A stretch of DNA of 64,000 bases from Paraburkholderia silvatlantica (GTDB lineage Bacteria; Pseudomonadota; Gammaproteobacteria; Burkholderiales; Burkholderiaceae). The translations under genes were made by a program, and so were the position numbers. Of the stretch, positions 54,235 to 63,295 are shown one piece after another. A model generated the notes under the pieces. The model saw only the letters and a program-made list of their open reading frames with translations. It had not been told where the DNA came from and ran no database searches. Position 1 is the first letter of the stretch; the number at the start of each line of letters is the position of its first letter. Where the stretch lies: contig NZ_QEOL01000008.1 of NCBI RefSeq assembly GCF_003096715.1, forward strand, positions 186,001 through 250,000, written 5' to 3'.

Positions 54235-54823
54235 CTTGCGTTGCTCCAGGTGTTTCCGCTAAGCCGCCGGCGTTGGTCCATGGCCTGTTCACATTCATAA
54301 CGGGCTTGCGCTGGCCGCCAGAAGGGCCGAGCGCAAGGACTGCGACGAAGCGAATACTCGATGTATTCGGGAGGAAACGGAAATAGCGCCGCGTGTTCGC
54401 GCCGAAGATTGGCTCCGTTCAATTGCATGTTTGTGCCAAACCCGCTGTTCAGGCGTTGGCGGTCTGTGCCGTGCAACCCGCTTCTGCTCGAACGCGAGCA
54501 GCGCCCTGGCCGCCTCGCCGATCGCCGGCAGCGCCTCAGCGGGCGACTGCGAGAGCAGCGGCAGGATCGGGCCCATGTCGGCAATGCCCGAGAGTCACAA
54601 TCGAGGCGAATTCGCTCTCGACGATCGGGGACAGTTTCATGCGGCCTCGTGCTGGAATGGAGGGTGGTCCATACCGGGCACAGTAGCATCGGCCCGCCGC
54701 AGTCGCAAAACAACTTGTTAAGTTTGTCAGATCTTTACAGGAAGGTATGACAATCGTGCTCCCCGCCCTTGCGCGCCCGATACCGGCCCCGTAAAGGAAT
54801 ATTGTAGAATCGCGCTCAAATCG
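54235..54823. other. Intergenic region with possible gene remnant
   Basis: About 590 bases. On the reverse strand a short frame starts MKLSPIVESEFASIVTL and, in another frame, continues GPILPLLSQSPAEALPAIGE, as if one frameshift separates two parts of an old gene. I do not recognise the family. No other feature is seen. Confidence 0.35.
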
Positions 54824-54837
54824 TGGAACCGGTTCCA
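54824..54837. promoter_or_regulatory. Palindromic operator of the dehydrogenase operon
   Basis: TGGAACCGGTTCCA is a perfect 14-base palindrome with the central CCGG favoured by LacI-family repressors. It lies 112 bases before the first gene of the three-gene dehydrogenase operon. No LacI-type gene is in the window. Confidence 0.6.
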
Positions 54838-54948
54838 TTTACTATGCCCGTTCCGTGGCCGCCGCGGCGGCGTGTCGTGCGCAGCGCTCATGATGGCTAC
54901 GCGGACACGGTCGAATCACACGGCGCCGAACTCATACAGAATCCCACC

Positions 54949-55698
54949 ATGTCCGAATCTCCTCTCACGACACGCCGCGGTTTCCTGCGCACGGCAGCGG
55001 TGCTCGTGCCTGCCAGCGCACTGGCGGGCTGCGAGGGCGGCAAAGCGCCGTCGAGCGAAACCGCCGCAGCGGGCAGCGCCGCCTCTGCGCCCAACCCGAG
55101 GGCTGAAGCCGGGCAGGCCGTCGCCTATAAGCCGCGCTTCTTCGACGCGCGCGAGTGGGCCTTTGTCGAAGCCGCCACCGACCGTCTGATTCCCGCCGAT
55201 TCCGAAGGCCCCGGCGCGCTGGAAGCCGGCGTGCCCGAATTCATCGACCGGCAGATGGACACGCCCTACGCGCACGGCGCACTCTGGTACATGCAGGGGC
55301 CGTTCCAGCAAGGTGTGCCCGAACTCGGCTACCAGTTGAAGCTCGTGCCGCGCGACATTTACCGGCTTGGCATCCAGGCCGTGAACGCGTATTGCGCGAA
55401 GGCCTACGGCAAGGACTTCGACGCACTCGACGCCGGCACGCGCGACAGCGTGCTCGCCGCGCTCGAAGCGGGCAAGGTCGAACTGGACGGCGTGCCGGCC
55501 TCGGTGTTTTTCGGCCAGTTGCTGCAGAACACGCGCGAAGGCTACTTCTGCGACCCGATCCACGGCGGCAACCGCAACATGGCCGCGTGGAAGATGATCG
55601 GCTTCCCCGGCGCGCGTGCCGACTTCATGGATTTCGTGAACCAGAACGGCAAGCCCTACCCGTACGGCCCGGTCTCGATCAACGGGGAACGTACATAA
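54949..55698 (+). CDS. Gluconate 2-dehydrogenase-like small subunit (Tat)
   Basis: 249 residues. The Tat signal SPLTTRRGFLRTAAVLVPAS ends ALAGC, and the mature region belongs to the gluconate 2-dehydrogenase subunit 3 family (FFDAREWAFVEAATDRLIPA, GRANMAAWKMIGFPGARADF-like near the end). It escorts the flavoprotein through the Tat system. The ATG follows the operator and lies directly upstream of the GMC subunit gene. Start 54949 is chosen; longer frames have no signal. With genes 2 and 3 it makes a membrane-bound periplasmic dehydrogenase. Confidence 0.9.
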   Translation: MSESPLTTRRGFLRTAAVLVPASALAGCEGGKAPSSETAAAGSAASAPNPRAEAGQAVAYKPRFFDAREWAFVEAATDRLIPADSEGPGALEAGVPEFIDRQMDTPYAHGALWYMQGPFQQGVPELGYQLKLVPRDIYRLGIQAVNAYCAKAYGKDFDALDAGTRDSVLAALEAGKVELDGVPASVFFGQLLQNTREGYFCDPIHGGNRNMAAWKMIGFPGARADFMDFVNQNGKPYPYGPVSINGERT

Positions 55699-57474
55699 AT
55701 GGCGATCAAGAAACCTCACGTCGATGCCGTCGTGATCGGCTTCGGCTGGACCGGCGCGATACTCTCGAAGGAACTGACCGAAGCGGGCCTGAACGTGGTC
55801 GCGCTCGAGCGCGGCGAGTATCGCGACACCTACCCGGACGGCGCGTACCCCAACACCATCGACGAGCTCACGTACAACATCCGCAAGAAGCTCTTCCTCG
55901 ATCTTTCGAAGACCACCGTCTCGATCCGCCACGGCGTGAACGACACGGCCCTGCCCTACCGCCAGCTCGCCGCGTTTCTGCCCGGCGAGGGCGTGGGCGG
56001 CGCGGGCCTGCACTGGTCGGGCGTGCATTTCCGCATCACGCCCGAAGAGCTGCGCCTGAAAAGCCACTACGAAGAGCGCTATGGGAAGAAGTTCATCCCC
56101 GAAGGCATGACGATCCAGGACTACGGCGTCACCTACGACGAACTGGAGCCGCACTTCGACTTCGCGGAGAAGGTGTTCGGCACTTCGGGCCAGGCGTACA
56201 AGGTGAAGGGCAACGTGGTCGGCGACGGCAATGTGTTCGAAGCCGCGCGCAGCGACAATTTCCCGTTGCCCGCGCAACTGAATACGTATTCGGCACAGCG
56301 CTTCTTCGACGCGGCGAAGTCGCTCGGCCTGCATCCGTACCGCCTGCCTTCGGCGAACACGTCGGGGCCGTACACGAACCCCTACGGTGTGCAGATGGGC
56401 CCGTGCAACTTCTGCGGCTTTTGCAGCGGCTACGCGTGCTACATGTACTCGAAGGCTTCGCCGAACCTCAACATCCTGCCCGCGCTCAAGCAGGAAAAGC
56501 ACTTCGAACTGCGCTCGAAGTGCCACGTGCTGCGCGTCGAACTCGACGATACGAAAAAGCGCGCCACCGGCGTGACCTATATCGATCCGGCGGGCCAGGA
56601 AGTGTTCCAGAGCGCGGACCTCGTGATCGTCTCGGCGTTCCAGTATCACAACGTGCACCTGCTGCTGCTTTCGGGCATCGGCAAGCCCTATGACCCGGTT
56701 TCGGGCGAGGGCGTGGTGGGCCGCAACTTCGCGTACCAGAACCTTTCGACCATCACGGCGTTCTTCGACAAGGACACGTGGACGAACCCGTTCATCGGCG
56801 CGGGCGGCAACGGCGTGGCCGTGGACGACTTCAACGCCGACAACTTCGACCACGGGCCGCCCGGCTTCGTGGGCGGCTCGCCGCTGTGGGTGAACCAGGC
56901 GGGCGTGAAGCCGATCAGCGGCATCGCCACGCCCGCCGGCACGCCGAACTGGGGCGCCGGGTGGAAGAAGGCCGTGAAGGACCACTACGTGCACACCATT
57001 TCGATGGATGCGCACGGCTCCAACATGTCGTACCGCGACGTGTACCTCGACCTCGACCCGACCTATCGCGACTCGTACGGCCAGCCGCTCCTGCGCATGA
57101 CCTTCGACTGGAAGGACAACGACATCAGGATGGCGCGGTACGTGACGGGCCAGATGCAAAAGATCGCCGAGGCGATGGGCCCGAAGGCCATCAATGTCTA
57201 TACGCGCGAGTTCGGCGCACACTTCGACTCGCGCCGCTATCAGACCACTCACCTCGTGGGCGGGGCCGTGATGGGCACCGATCCGGGCACCAGCGTCATC
57301 AACCGCTATCTGCAGAGCTGGGATGTGCACAACGTGTTCGTGATGGGTGCCTCCGCGTTCCCGCAGGGGATCGGCTACAACCCGACCGGCCTCGTCGCCG
57401 CCCTCGCTTACTGGAGCGCGAAAGCCATTCGCAACCAGTATCTGAAGAACCCCGGCCCCCTGGTGAGCGTGTGA
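55699..57474 (+). CDS. GMC flavoprotein, gluconate 2-dehydrogenase-like large subunit
   Basis: 591 residues. The FAD site is VIGFGWTGAILSKELTEAG, and the GMC C-terminal signature has SAFPQGIGYNPTGLVAALAY near residue 560. It starts with the ATG at 55699, immediately after the small-subunit stop. It oxidises a sugar, sugar acid or polyol in the periplasm and passes electrons to the cytochrome subunit. Relatives act on gluconate, 2-ketogluconate, sorbitol or glucose; substrate cannot be chosen here. It has no signal of its own and travels with the Tat subunit. Confidence 0.92.
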   Translation: MAIKKPHVDAVVIGFGWTGAILSKELTEAGLNVVALERGEYRDTYPDGAYPNTIDELTYNIRKKLFLDLSKTTVSIRHGVNDTALPYRQLAAFLPGEGVGGAGLHWSGVHFRITPEELRLKSHYEERYGKKFIPEGMTIQDYGVTYDELEPHFDFAEKVFGTSGQAYKVKGNVVGDGNVFEAARSDNFPLPAQLNTYSAQRFFDAAKSLGLHPYRLPSANTSGPYTNPYGVQMGPCNFCGFCSGYACYMYSKASPNLNILPALKQEKHFELRSKCHVLRVELDDTKKRATGVTYIDPAGQEVFQSADLVIVSAFQYHNVHLLLLSGIGKPYDPVSGEGVVGRNFAYQNLSTITAFFDKDTWTNPFIGAGGNGVAVDDFNADNFDHGPPGFVGGSPLWVNQAGVKPISGIATPAGTPNWGAGWKKAVKDHYVHTISMDAHGSNMSYRDVYLDLDPTYRDSYGQPLLRMTFDWKDNDIRMARYVTGQMQKIAEAMGPKAINVYTREFGAHFDSRRYQTTHLVGGAVMGTDPGTSVINRYLQSWDVHNVFVMGASAFPQGIGYNPTGLVAALAYWSAKAIRNQYLKNPGPLVSV

Positions 57475-57482
57475 AAAGCCGC

Positions 57483-58838
57483 ATGAAGAAGAGCATTGTC
57501 TCCCTGTACGCAATCGTTGTACGCGCAACGATTTCGGCCGCGGCTTGCGCGGCGCTCGCGTCATTCACGGCGCATACCGCATACGCGGCCGAACTGCCGA
57601 ACACCGCGCTCGTCGCGCATGGCGAATACCTCGCGCGCGCCGGCGACTGCATTGCCTGCCATACCGCGCAGGGCGGCAGGCCCTTTGCTGGCGGCCTGAA
57701 GTTCGATACGCCGATCGGCGCAATCTACTCGACCAACATTACGCCCGACGCGAATACGGGCATCGGCAAGTGGAGTTACGACGATTTCGCCAGGGCGGTG
57801 CGTCAGGGCGTGCGGCCGAATGGCGAGACGCTTTACCCCGCGATGCCCTACCCCTCATACGCACGCCTCTCCGATGACGACATGAAGGCGCTCTACGCGT
57901 ACTTCATGCGCGGCGTCGCGCCCGTGCGGGCACCGAACCGCGCCGTGGACATTCCCTGGCCGCTCTCGATGCGCTGGCCGCTCGGCGCCTGGCGCATGCT
58001 GTTCGCGCCGAAGGTGCAGGCGTTCGACGGAGCGCATTACAACGACGCGATCGTCGCGCGCGGCGCCTATCTCGTGCAGGGCCTCGGCCACTGCGGCGCA
58101 TGCCACACGCCACGCGCACCTACGATGCAGGAACTCGCGCTCACCGACCTCGAAGGCGACGACTTCCTCGCCGGCGGCGGCCCGATCGACGGCTGGGTGC
58201 CCTCGAGCCTGCGCGGCAACCCGCGCACGGGCCTGGGCAGCTGGAACGAGGACGACATCGTGCAGTTCCTCAAGTCGGGGCGCAATCTGCATACCGCCGC
58301 GTTCGGCGGCATGACCGACGTGGTTCAGCACAGCATGCAGCACATGAACGACGCGGACCTGCTCGCCATTGCGCGCTATCTCAAGACGCTGCCCGCAAGC
58401 GACCCGAAGGAAACCGCGTACGCCTATGATCCCGCCGCCGCGAACCGGCTGCAAAACGGCGACGCGAGCGCACGCGGCGCGGCGGTCTATCGCGACAACT
58501 GCATGGCCTGCCACCGCAGCGACGGGCGCGGCTACACGCGCGTATTCCCGGCGCTCGGCGGCAACCCGGTCGTGCAGGGCAAGGACCCCACTTCGCTGAT
58601 TCACGTGCTGCTCGCAGGCAGCGCGCTCGAAGGCACGAAATCGGCGCCCTCGTCGTTCACGATGCCGCCTCTCGGCTGGCGTCTGTCCGACCAGGAAGTG
58701 GCCGACGTGTCCACTTTCGTGCGTGCGAGCTGGGGCAATGCTGGCGCGCCAGTGAGCGCCGCAGACGTCGCGAAGGTCCGCAAGACCCTCACCGTGAGCA
58801 CGCCGGCGCCGCCGCCCGGCGCAACGCTCAAGCGCTGA
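57483..58838 (+). CDS. Triheme cytochrome c subunit of the dehydrogenase
   Basis: 451 residues with signal peptide ending near AYAAE. Three CXXCH haem motifs are visible: CIACH, CGACH and CMACH. This is the usual membrane-anchored or membrane-attached cytochrome of gluconate 2-dehydrogenase-type enzymes, which hands electrons to ubiquinone. A GTG at 57471 overlaps the flavoprotein stop (GTGA) and is in frame, but the ATG at 57483 gives a normal signal and is preferred. A porin gene follows 126 bases later. Confidence 0.93.
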   Translation: MKKSIVSLYAIVVRATISAAACAALASFTAHTAYAAELPNTALVAHGEYLARAGDCIACHTAQGGRPFAGGLKFDTPIGAIYSTNITPDANTGIGKWSYDDFARAVRQGVRPNGETLYPAMPYPSYARLSDDDMKALYAYFMRGVAPVRAPNRAVDIPWPLSMRWPLGAWRMLFAPKVQAFDGAHYNDAIVARGAYLVQGLGHCGACHTPRAPTMQELALTDLEGDDFLAGGGPIDGWVPSSLRGNPRTGLGSWNEDDIVQFLKSGRNLHTAAFGGMTDVVQHSMQHMNDADLLAIARYLKTLPASDPKETAYAYDPAAANRLQNGDASARGAAVYRDNCMACHRSDGRGYTRVFPALGGNPVVQGKDPTSLIHVLLAGSALEGTKSAPSSFTMPPLGWRLSDQEVADVSTFVRASWGNAGAPVSAADVAKVRKTLTVSTPAPPPGATLKR

Positions 58839-58964
58839 CGCGCCCCGCGCCGCACTTTTCCCTCCCCCGCGTTTCGCGCCGGCAGCCTCGCTCGCGAGGC
58901 CGCAGGCGCGTGCGCGCATAAGCAGAAATCGCTCACGAGGCGATCTTTAGACGTTGAAACAACC

Positions 58965-60161
58965 ATGATGAAAAAACACCTGCTCGCCGCGCCAGTCCTG
59001 TTCTCGCTCGCCGGCATCGCATCGGCGCAGGGGTCGGTCACGCTGTATGGCATCGCCGATGCCGGCATCACGTATCGCAGCAACGAACGCACCGGCACCG
59101 CCGGCGCCTACACGGGCCACTCGAACGTGAGCCTCTCCACCGGCAACCTCTCGGGCAGCCGCTGGGGCATCAAGGGCAAGGAGGACCTGGGCAACGGGCT
59201 CGCGGCCATCTTCCTGCTCGAAGATGGCTTCGACATCACGAACGGCACCTCCGGCCAGGGCGGGCGCCTGTTCGGCCGCCAGGCCTTCGTGGGCCTCGCC
59301 GATCAGCGTTACGGCTCGCTCACCATGGGCCGCCAGTACACCTCGCTCGACGACTTCGTCGGGCCGGTCGCGGCGGTGAACTTCATCGGCGGCTTCGGCG
59401 CGCATCCGGGCGACATCGACGATCTCGACCAGACCACGCGCGTGGACAACTCGATCAAGTACACGAGCGCGAATTACGCGGGCTTCACATTCGGCGCGCT
59501 GTACGGTTTCGGCGGCCAGGCGGGCAGCATGAAGCGCAAGAACACCTGGAGCGTAGGCGCGGGCTACGCAAACGGCCCGCTGCGCATGGGCGTGGGCTAC
59601 GAGCGCTCGGACAACAGCAAGACCGGCCTCGACGATCCCACCTACGGCAAATGGCAAGGCACGTACGACGGCACGTTCAATTCGTCGATCAACGAAGGCT
59701 ACGCGAGCGCGCAATCGCAACAGGTGGCGGCGGCGGGCGCAACGTGGGACTTCGGTCCCGCCGTGGTCGGCGTGAACTACAGCAACGTGCAGTATCGCCC
59801 GGGGGCGAATTCGCTGTTCTCGGGCAATGCGATCTTCAATATCGCGGGCATTTTCACGCAGTGGAACGTGCAGCCGCGCACGCATCTGTTCGCGGGCTAC
59901 AGCTATACGCGCGGGAGCGCCGTGCAAGGTGTGGATGAAGACGCGCAGTACCACAACGTTTCGGTGGGCGCGACCTACGATCTCTCGACGCGCTCGACGG
60001 TGTACCTGCTCGCGGGCTACCAGCATGCGTCGGGCATGACGCTCGACGCTGCCGGCAATCCGGTCGCGGCAACCGCTTCGGTGTCGGACAAGGGCAACGG
60101 CCACTCGTCCGCCACTCAGTCGCAAGCCATTGTGAGCGTAGGCCTGCGTCAGAAGTTCTAG
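58965..60161 (+). CDS. Outer-membrane porin, second copy
   Basis: 398 residues. Signal MKKHLLAAPVLFSLAGIASA; mature QGSVTLYGIADAGITYRSNE. Porin landmarks include GSRWGIKGKEDLGNGLAAIF, GRLFGRQAFVGLADQRYGSL, and end VGLRQKF. It is of the same burkholderial family as the first porin, with loop sequences clearly different. It lies 126 bases after the dehydrogenase operon, suggesting the pore admits that enzyme's substrate. The start overlaps no good ribosome site; GAAACAACC precedes it. Confidence 0.94.
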   Translation: MMKKHLLAAPVLFSLAGIASAQGSVTLYGIADAGITYRSNERTGTAGAYTGHSNVSLSTGNLSGSRWGIKGKEDLGNGLAAIFLLEDGFDITNGTSGQGGRLFGRQAFVGLADQRYGSLTMGRQYTSLDDFVGPVAAVNFIGGFGAHPGDIDDLDQTTRVDNSIKYTSANYAGFTFGALYGFGGQAGSMKRKNTWSVGAGYANGPLRMGVGYERSDNSKTGLDDPTYGKWQGTYDGTFNSSINEGYASAQSQQVAAAGATWDFGPAVVGVNYSNVQYRPGANSLFSGNAIFNIAGIFTQWNVQPRTHLFAGYSYTRGSAVQGVDEDAQYHNVSVGATYDLSTRSTVYLLAGYQHASGMTLDAAGNPVAATASVSDKGNGHSSATQSQAIVSVGLRQKF

Positions 60162-60196
60162 TCAATCTGACGCTTCGTTGCTGGCGCAACGAAACC

Positions 60197-60230
60197 GCGG
60201 GTGCTCATGTCCTGAGCGCCCGCCTCCTTT
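60197..60230 (+). terminator. Terminator of the second porin gene
   Basis: GCGGGTGCTCA pairs with TGAGCGCCCGC (one G-U) with a five-base loop, followed by CTCCTTTT. Confidence 0.7.
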
Positions 60231-60248
60231 TGCCAGGCGCTTCGCGGT

Positions 60249-60467
60249 TCAGTGCAGCACCTCGGGCCGGTCCAGCAGGCCGTAAAACTCGTCGATCGTC
60301 ACAGTCGGTGCGAACTGCGACAGTGTGGCGACGATCACGTCGTCGGTAATCGCCGATCCTGCCGCCGATTCGAGCTGAACCCCGGCCGCAGCGGCCTGGC
60401 TCTCGGCCAGCTCGAGGGCGATCGACAGGATGAAGCGTGCGTCGGTTTGGGTGAGTAGCGCTTTCAT
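60249..60467 (-). CDS. Short hypothetical protein
   Basis: 72 residues (MKALLTQTDARFILSIALEL at the start, LLDRPEVLH at the end), cytosolic and helical. A weak GAG ribosome site precedes the ATG. Its codon use fits coding, but no family is recognised. It is convergent with the second porin. Function unknown. Confidence 0.6.
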   Translation of the reverse strand: MKALLTQTDARFILSIALELAESQAAAAGVQLESAAGSAITDDVIVATLSQFAPTVTIDEFYGLLDRPEVLH

Positions 60468-60564
60468 GCCAGCTCTAACGGCGCACGTGCGGGGAATCTT
60501 TAGGATTTTGTGGGGTTTCGCGAGGTTTGGCGGGGTTTCGTAACGGTTGCGCGCAACCCTATGC

Positions 60565-61371
60565 TCAACGCGTGCGCGCCACGAACTGCCCGGGACTCGT
60601 GCCCGTCAATCGTCGGAACATTGCGATGAACGCCGACGACGTGGCGTACCCCAGATCCAGCGCCACGGCCTCGACGCTGCGCCCCGCATGCAGCATCGGC
60701 AGCGCGTTGACGAGCCGGATGCGCTGGCGCCATTCAGTCAACGACATGCCCAGTTCGTTTTGCGCGCGCCGCATGAGCGTGCGCTCGCTCATGTGAAACG
60801 CATCGGCAAGCTCGGCAAGCGTGCGATTGTCGGCGGGATTCTGGCGCAGCACCTGGAGGATCGCGTTCAGATCGGCGTCGTCGGTATGCGGGACGAAGCT
60901 GCCCGTGGTCGCGCTGGTCGACAGCTGATCCACGAGCACGCGCAACAGACGCGCGCGCTGCGCTTCGCCCTCTTCCTCCGCCGGCGTCACGCGCAGATGC
61001 TCGAGGATCGCGCGCACGAGCGGCGACACCATGACCGCGCAGCTCGTTGCCGGCATGCGCGTGCACAGGTCGCGGCTGATGTACACCGAGCAATGCACCG
61101 TCTCCTGCTCGTTGAACCCCACGTGTTCCGTGCCCGGCGCGATCCAGAGCCCGAGATGCGGCGGCGTGATGTAGTGCTCGTCCCCCGCCTTCACCTCGGT
61201 CGTGCCACTGAACGCATAAACGAACTCGCCCCACGGGTGGCACATCTGCGGATACGTGGCGTGCGAAGGCATGTGCTCCATGCGGAAGAACACGGGCGTG
61301 GGCAGCACGTCGGTGAAGGGCGGCAGGCGCAGGTAGCGCGCCGGGCGAGCACGGTCAGGTGATTTGGGCAT
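60565..61371 (-). CDS. AraC-family regulator with N-terminal cupin
   Basis: 268 residues. The first half is a cupin-like effector domain (YPQMCHPWGEFVYAFSG, HLGLWIAPGTEHVGFN). The C-terminal double helix-turn-helix is clear: LAELADAFHMSERTLMRRAQ and GYATSSAFIAMFRRLTGTSP. It is divergent from the EamA exporter with 116 bases between starts, so it probably controls that gene. The family (AraC/RmlC-like) includes regulators of drug or metabolite exporters. The effector is unknown. Confidence 0.9.
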   Translation of the reverse strand: MPKSPDRARPARYLRLPPFTDVLPTPVFFRMEHMPSHATYPQMCHPWGEFVYAFSGTTEVKAGDEHYITPPHLGLWIAPGTEHVGFNEQETVHCSVYISRDLCTRMPATSCAVMVSPLVRAILEHLRVTPAEEEGEAQRARLLRVLVDQLSTSATTGSFVPHTDDADLNAILQVLRQNPADNRTLAELADAFHMSERTLMRRAQNELGMSLTEWRQRIRLVNALPMLHAGRSVEAVALDLGYATSSAFIAMFRRLTGTSPGQFVARTR

Positions 61372-61487
61372 GGCAGCCTGGGGCTATCGATTGTCAGTTT
61401 TGCGCTATATGCGCGCATCCCGACGCATCAATACTACGCCCACTGCAACCGGACCTCAGCCGAATCCTTCAAATCAGCGAGCCCGCA

Positions 61488-62438
61488 ATGAGAAAGCAAG
61501 TCGACGCAACGTCCGTGGCCATCATGGTGGCGCTCTGCCTCGCATGGGGTCTGCAACAGGTCGCGATCAAGGCAGTGGCCGGGGACATCCCGCCCATGCT
61601 GCAGATCGGACTGCGTTCGGGCGTGGCTGCGGCACTCGTGTGGCTCTTCAACCGGCTCGTTTCGCGCGAGCTTTGGCTGCCGGGCGTGGCACGCGGCGCG
61701 GGGCTCGTCACAGGCGGCTTGTTTGCGCTCGAATTCGTGTTCGTGGCCGTGGGACTGCGCTGGACCAACGCCTCGCATATGGCCGTATTCATCTATACCG
61801 CGCCGATGTTCGCGGCAATCGGCCTGCATATGCGCCTGCCCGACGAACGCCTCGCGCGACTGCAATGGGGCGGCATTGCGATCGCCTTCACGGGCATCGC
61901 CATCACGTTCCTCGGCCCCGCGCTGCTGGGCGCCGACATACCGGGCTCGCCGCTGTGGCTGCCCGGCGACTTCATGGGCCTGTGCGGCGGCGCGGCGTGG
62001 GGGCTCACGACTGTCGTCGTGCGTACGAGCCGCCTGAGCGAGGCGCCAGCCACACAAACGCTGTTCTATCAACTGGCGGGCGCTTTTGTCGTGCTGGTGC
62101 CGTTCGCGTTTCTGACCGGCCAGGCGCACTTTCACGGTACGCCGCTCGCCCTGGCCTCCCTCGCATTCCAGACCCTGCTCGTCTCGTTCGTGAGTTACCT
62201 CGTGTGGTTCTGGCTGCTGCGCCGCTATCTGGCCGCGCGCCTCGGCATATTGTCGTTCATGACGCCGCTGTTCGGCGTGGCGTTCGGCGTCGTGCTGCTG
62301 CACGAGCGCGTGGAGCCCGCGTTCCTCTTCGGCTCGGCGCTCGTGCTGCTCGGCTTGCTGGTGGTGAACGCGCAAAGCTGGGTCCGCCAGGCTTTCGGGC
62401 GCCGTACCGCCAGCGCAAACGGCGCCCGGGCTTCCTGA
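61488..62438 (+). CDS. EamA/DMT-family exporter
   Basis: 316 residues with ten helices made of two EamA repeats. GLQQVAIKAVAGDIPPMLQ and TNASHMAVFIYTAPMFAAIG are in the first, TPLFGVAFGVVLLHERVEPA in the second, ending with the typical E-R-V motif. It exports a metabolite such as an amino acid or sugar phosphate analogue; substrate unknown. The divergent AraC regulator likely controls it. Start ATG 61488; a longer frame from 61359 lacks a plausible start. Confidence 0.88.
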   Translation: MRKQVDATSVAIMVALCLAWGLQQVAIKAVAGDIPPMLQIGLRSGVAAALVWLFNRLVSRELWLPGVARGAGLVTGGLFALEFVFVAVGLRWTNASHMAVFIYTAPMFAAIGLHMRLPDERLARLQWGGIAIAFTGIAITFLGPALLGADIPGSPLWLPGDFMGLCGGAAWGLTTVVVRTSRLSEAPATQTLFYQLAGAFVVLVPFAFLTGQAHFHGTPLALASLAFQTLLVSFVSYLVWFWLLRRYLAARLGILSFMTPLFGVAFGVVLLHERVEPAFLFGSALVLLGLLVVNAQSWVRQAFGRRTASANGARAS

Positions 62439-62596
62439 TTGGCTTTCCCGCCGGATGAGTTCGGTCCTGCGCGATTGAGCCATCGCATCGCCGCGCTTGC
62501 CCACAGGCAACTCGCGCACGACCACCTCGGCCACGAACTCACCGAATTCTGAGGTAAAGTCGTTCGGGTTCCGACTCCCAGCGAATCCAGCACCCG

Positions 62597-63184
62597 ATGC
62601 AAACCCTCTCGACTTTCACGCCCGTGGCGCCCGAACACGCGAGCCGCCTCATCAATCACGGCCCCACGGTGCTCGTCACCAGCAGCGACGGCAAGCGCCG
62701 CAACGTCATGGCGGCCGCATGGTCGATGCCCGTGGAATTCACGCCGCCGCGCATCGCCATCGTGATCGACAAGCGCACGTTCACGCGCGAACTCATCAAC
62801 GCGAGCGGCACGTTCGGCGTGATCATTCCGGGCGCCGCTGCAATCGACCTGACCTATGCCGTGGGCAGCGTAAGCGGCCGCGAGATCGACAAGTTCCGGC
62901 GCTTCAATATCGCCGCCATTACGGGCCCCAGGCTTGGCGTGCCCCTGCTCGAAGCAGGCTGCTCCGCGTGGATGGAATGCCGCCTGATTCCCGAGCGGCA
63001 TACCGAAGACGCCTACGATACGTGCTTCGCCGAAGTGATCGCTGCCGCGGCCGACCCGCGCGCCTTCCGCAATGGCCACTGGGAACTCGACAGCAGCAAC
63101 GCGGACCTGCACACGATCCACCATCTCGGCGCCGGCAATTTCGTGCGCGCCGGCGAAACGATCAAGGCGCGCGAACTCACATAA
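62597..63184 (+). CDS. Flavin reductase-like protein
   Basis: 195 residues of the flavin reductase-like (DIM6/NTAB, flavoredoxin) family. It has GPTVLVTSSDGKRRNVMAAA, PPRIAIVIDKRTFTRELINA and GTFGVIIPGAAAIDLTYAVG, which form the FMN-binding half-barrel. It either reduces flavin for a partner oxygenase or acts as an FMN-dependent reductase. No partner gene is adjacent; AcuR and EamA are the neighbours. Ribosome site GCACCCG is weak. Confidence 0.85.
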   Translation: MQTLSTFTPVAPEHASRLINHGPTVLVTSSDGKRRNVMAAAWSMPVEFTPPRIAIVIDKRTFTRELINASGTFGVIIPGAAAIDLTYAVGSVSGREIDKFRRFNIAAITGPRLGVPLLEAGCSAWMECRLIPERHTEDAYDTCFAEVIAAAADPRAFRNGHWELDSSNADLHTIHHLGAGNFVRAGETIKARELT

Positions 63185-63269
63185 GCGCGCAAACGCGAGC
63201 AGGCCGCTACGATCACGGGTGGGATGAAGTCGCCCCTGGCGACTCAAACAACCGCGTGCTTGAATTTTA

Positions 63270-63284
63270 TAGACGATCGGTCTA
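63270..63284. promoter_or_regulatory. Operator before acuR, same type as NemR boxes
   Basis: TAGACGATCGGTCTA; its reverse complement is TAGACCGATCGTCTA, matching the two operators near nemR at all but the centre bases. It lies 12 bases before the acuR start. Confidence 0.75.
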
Positions 63285-63295
63285 ATATCGGCGAC

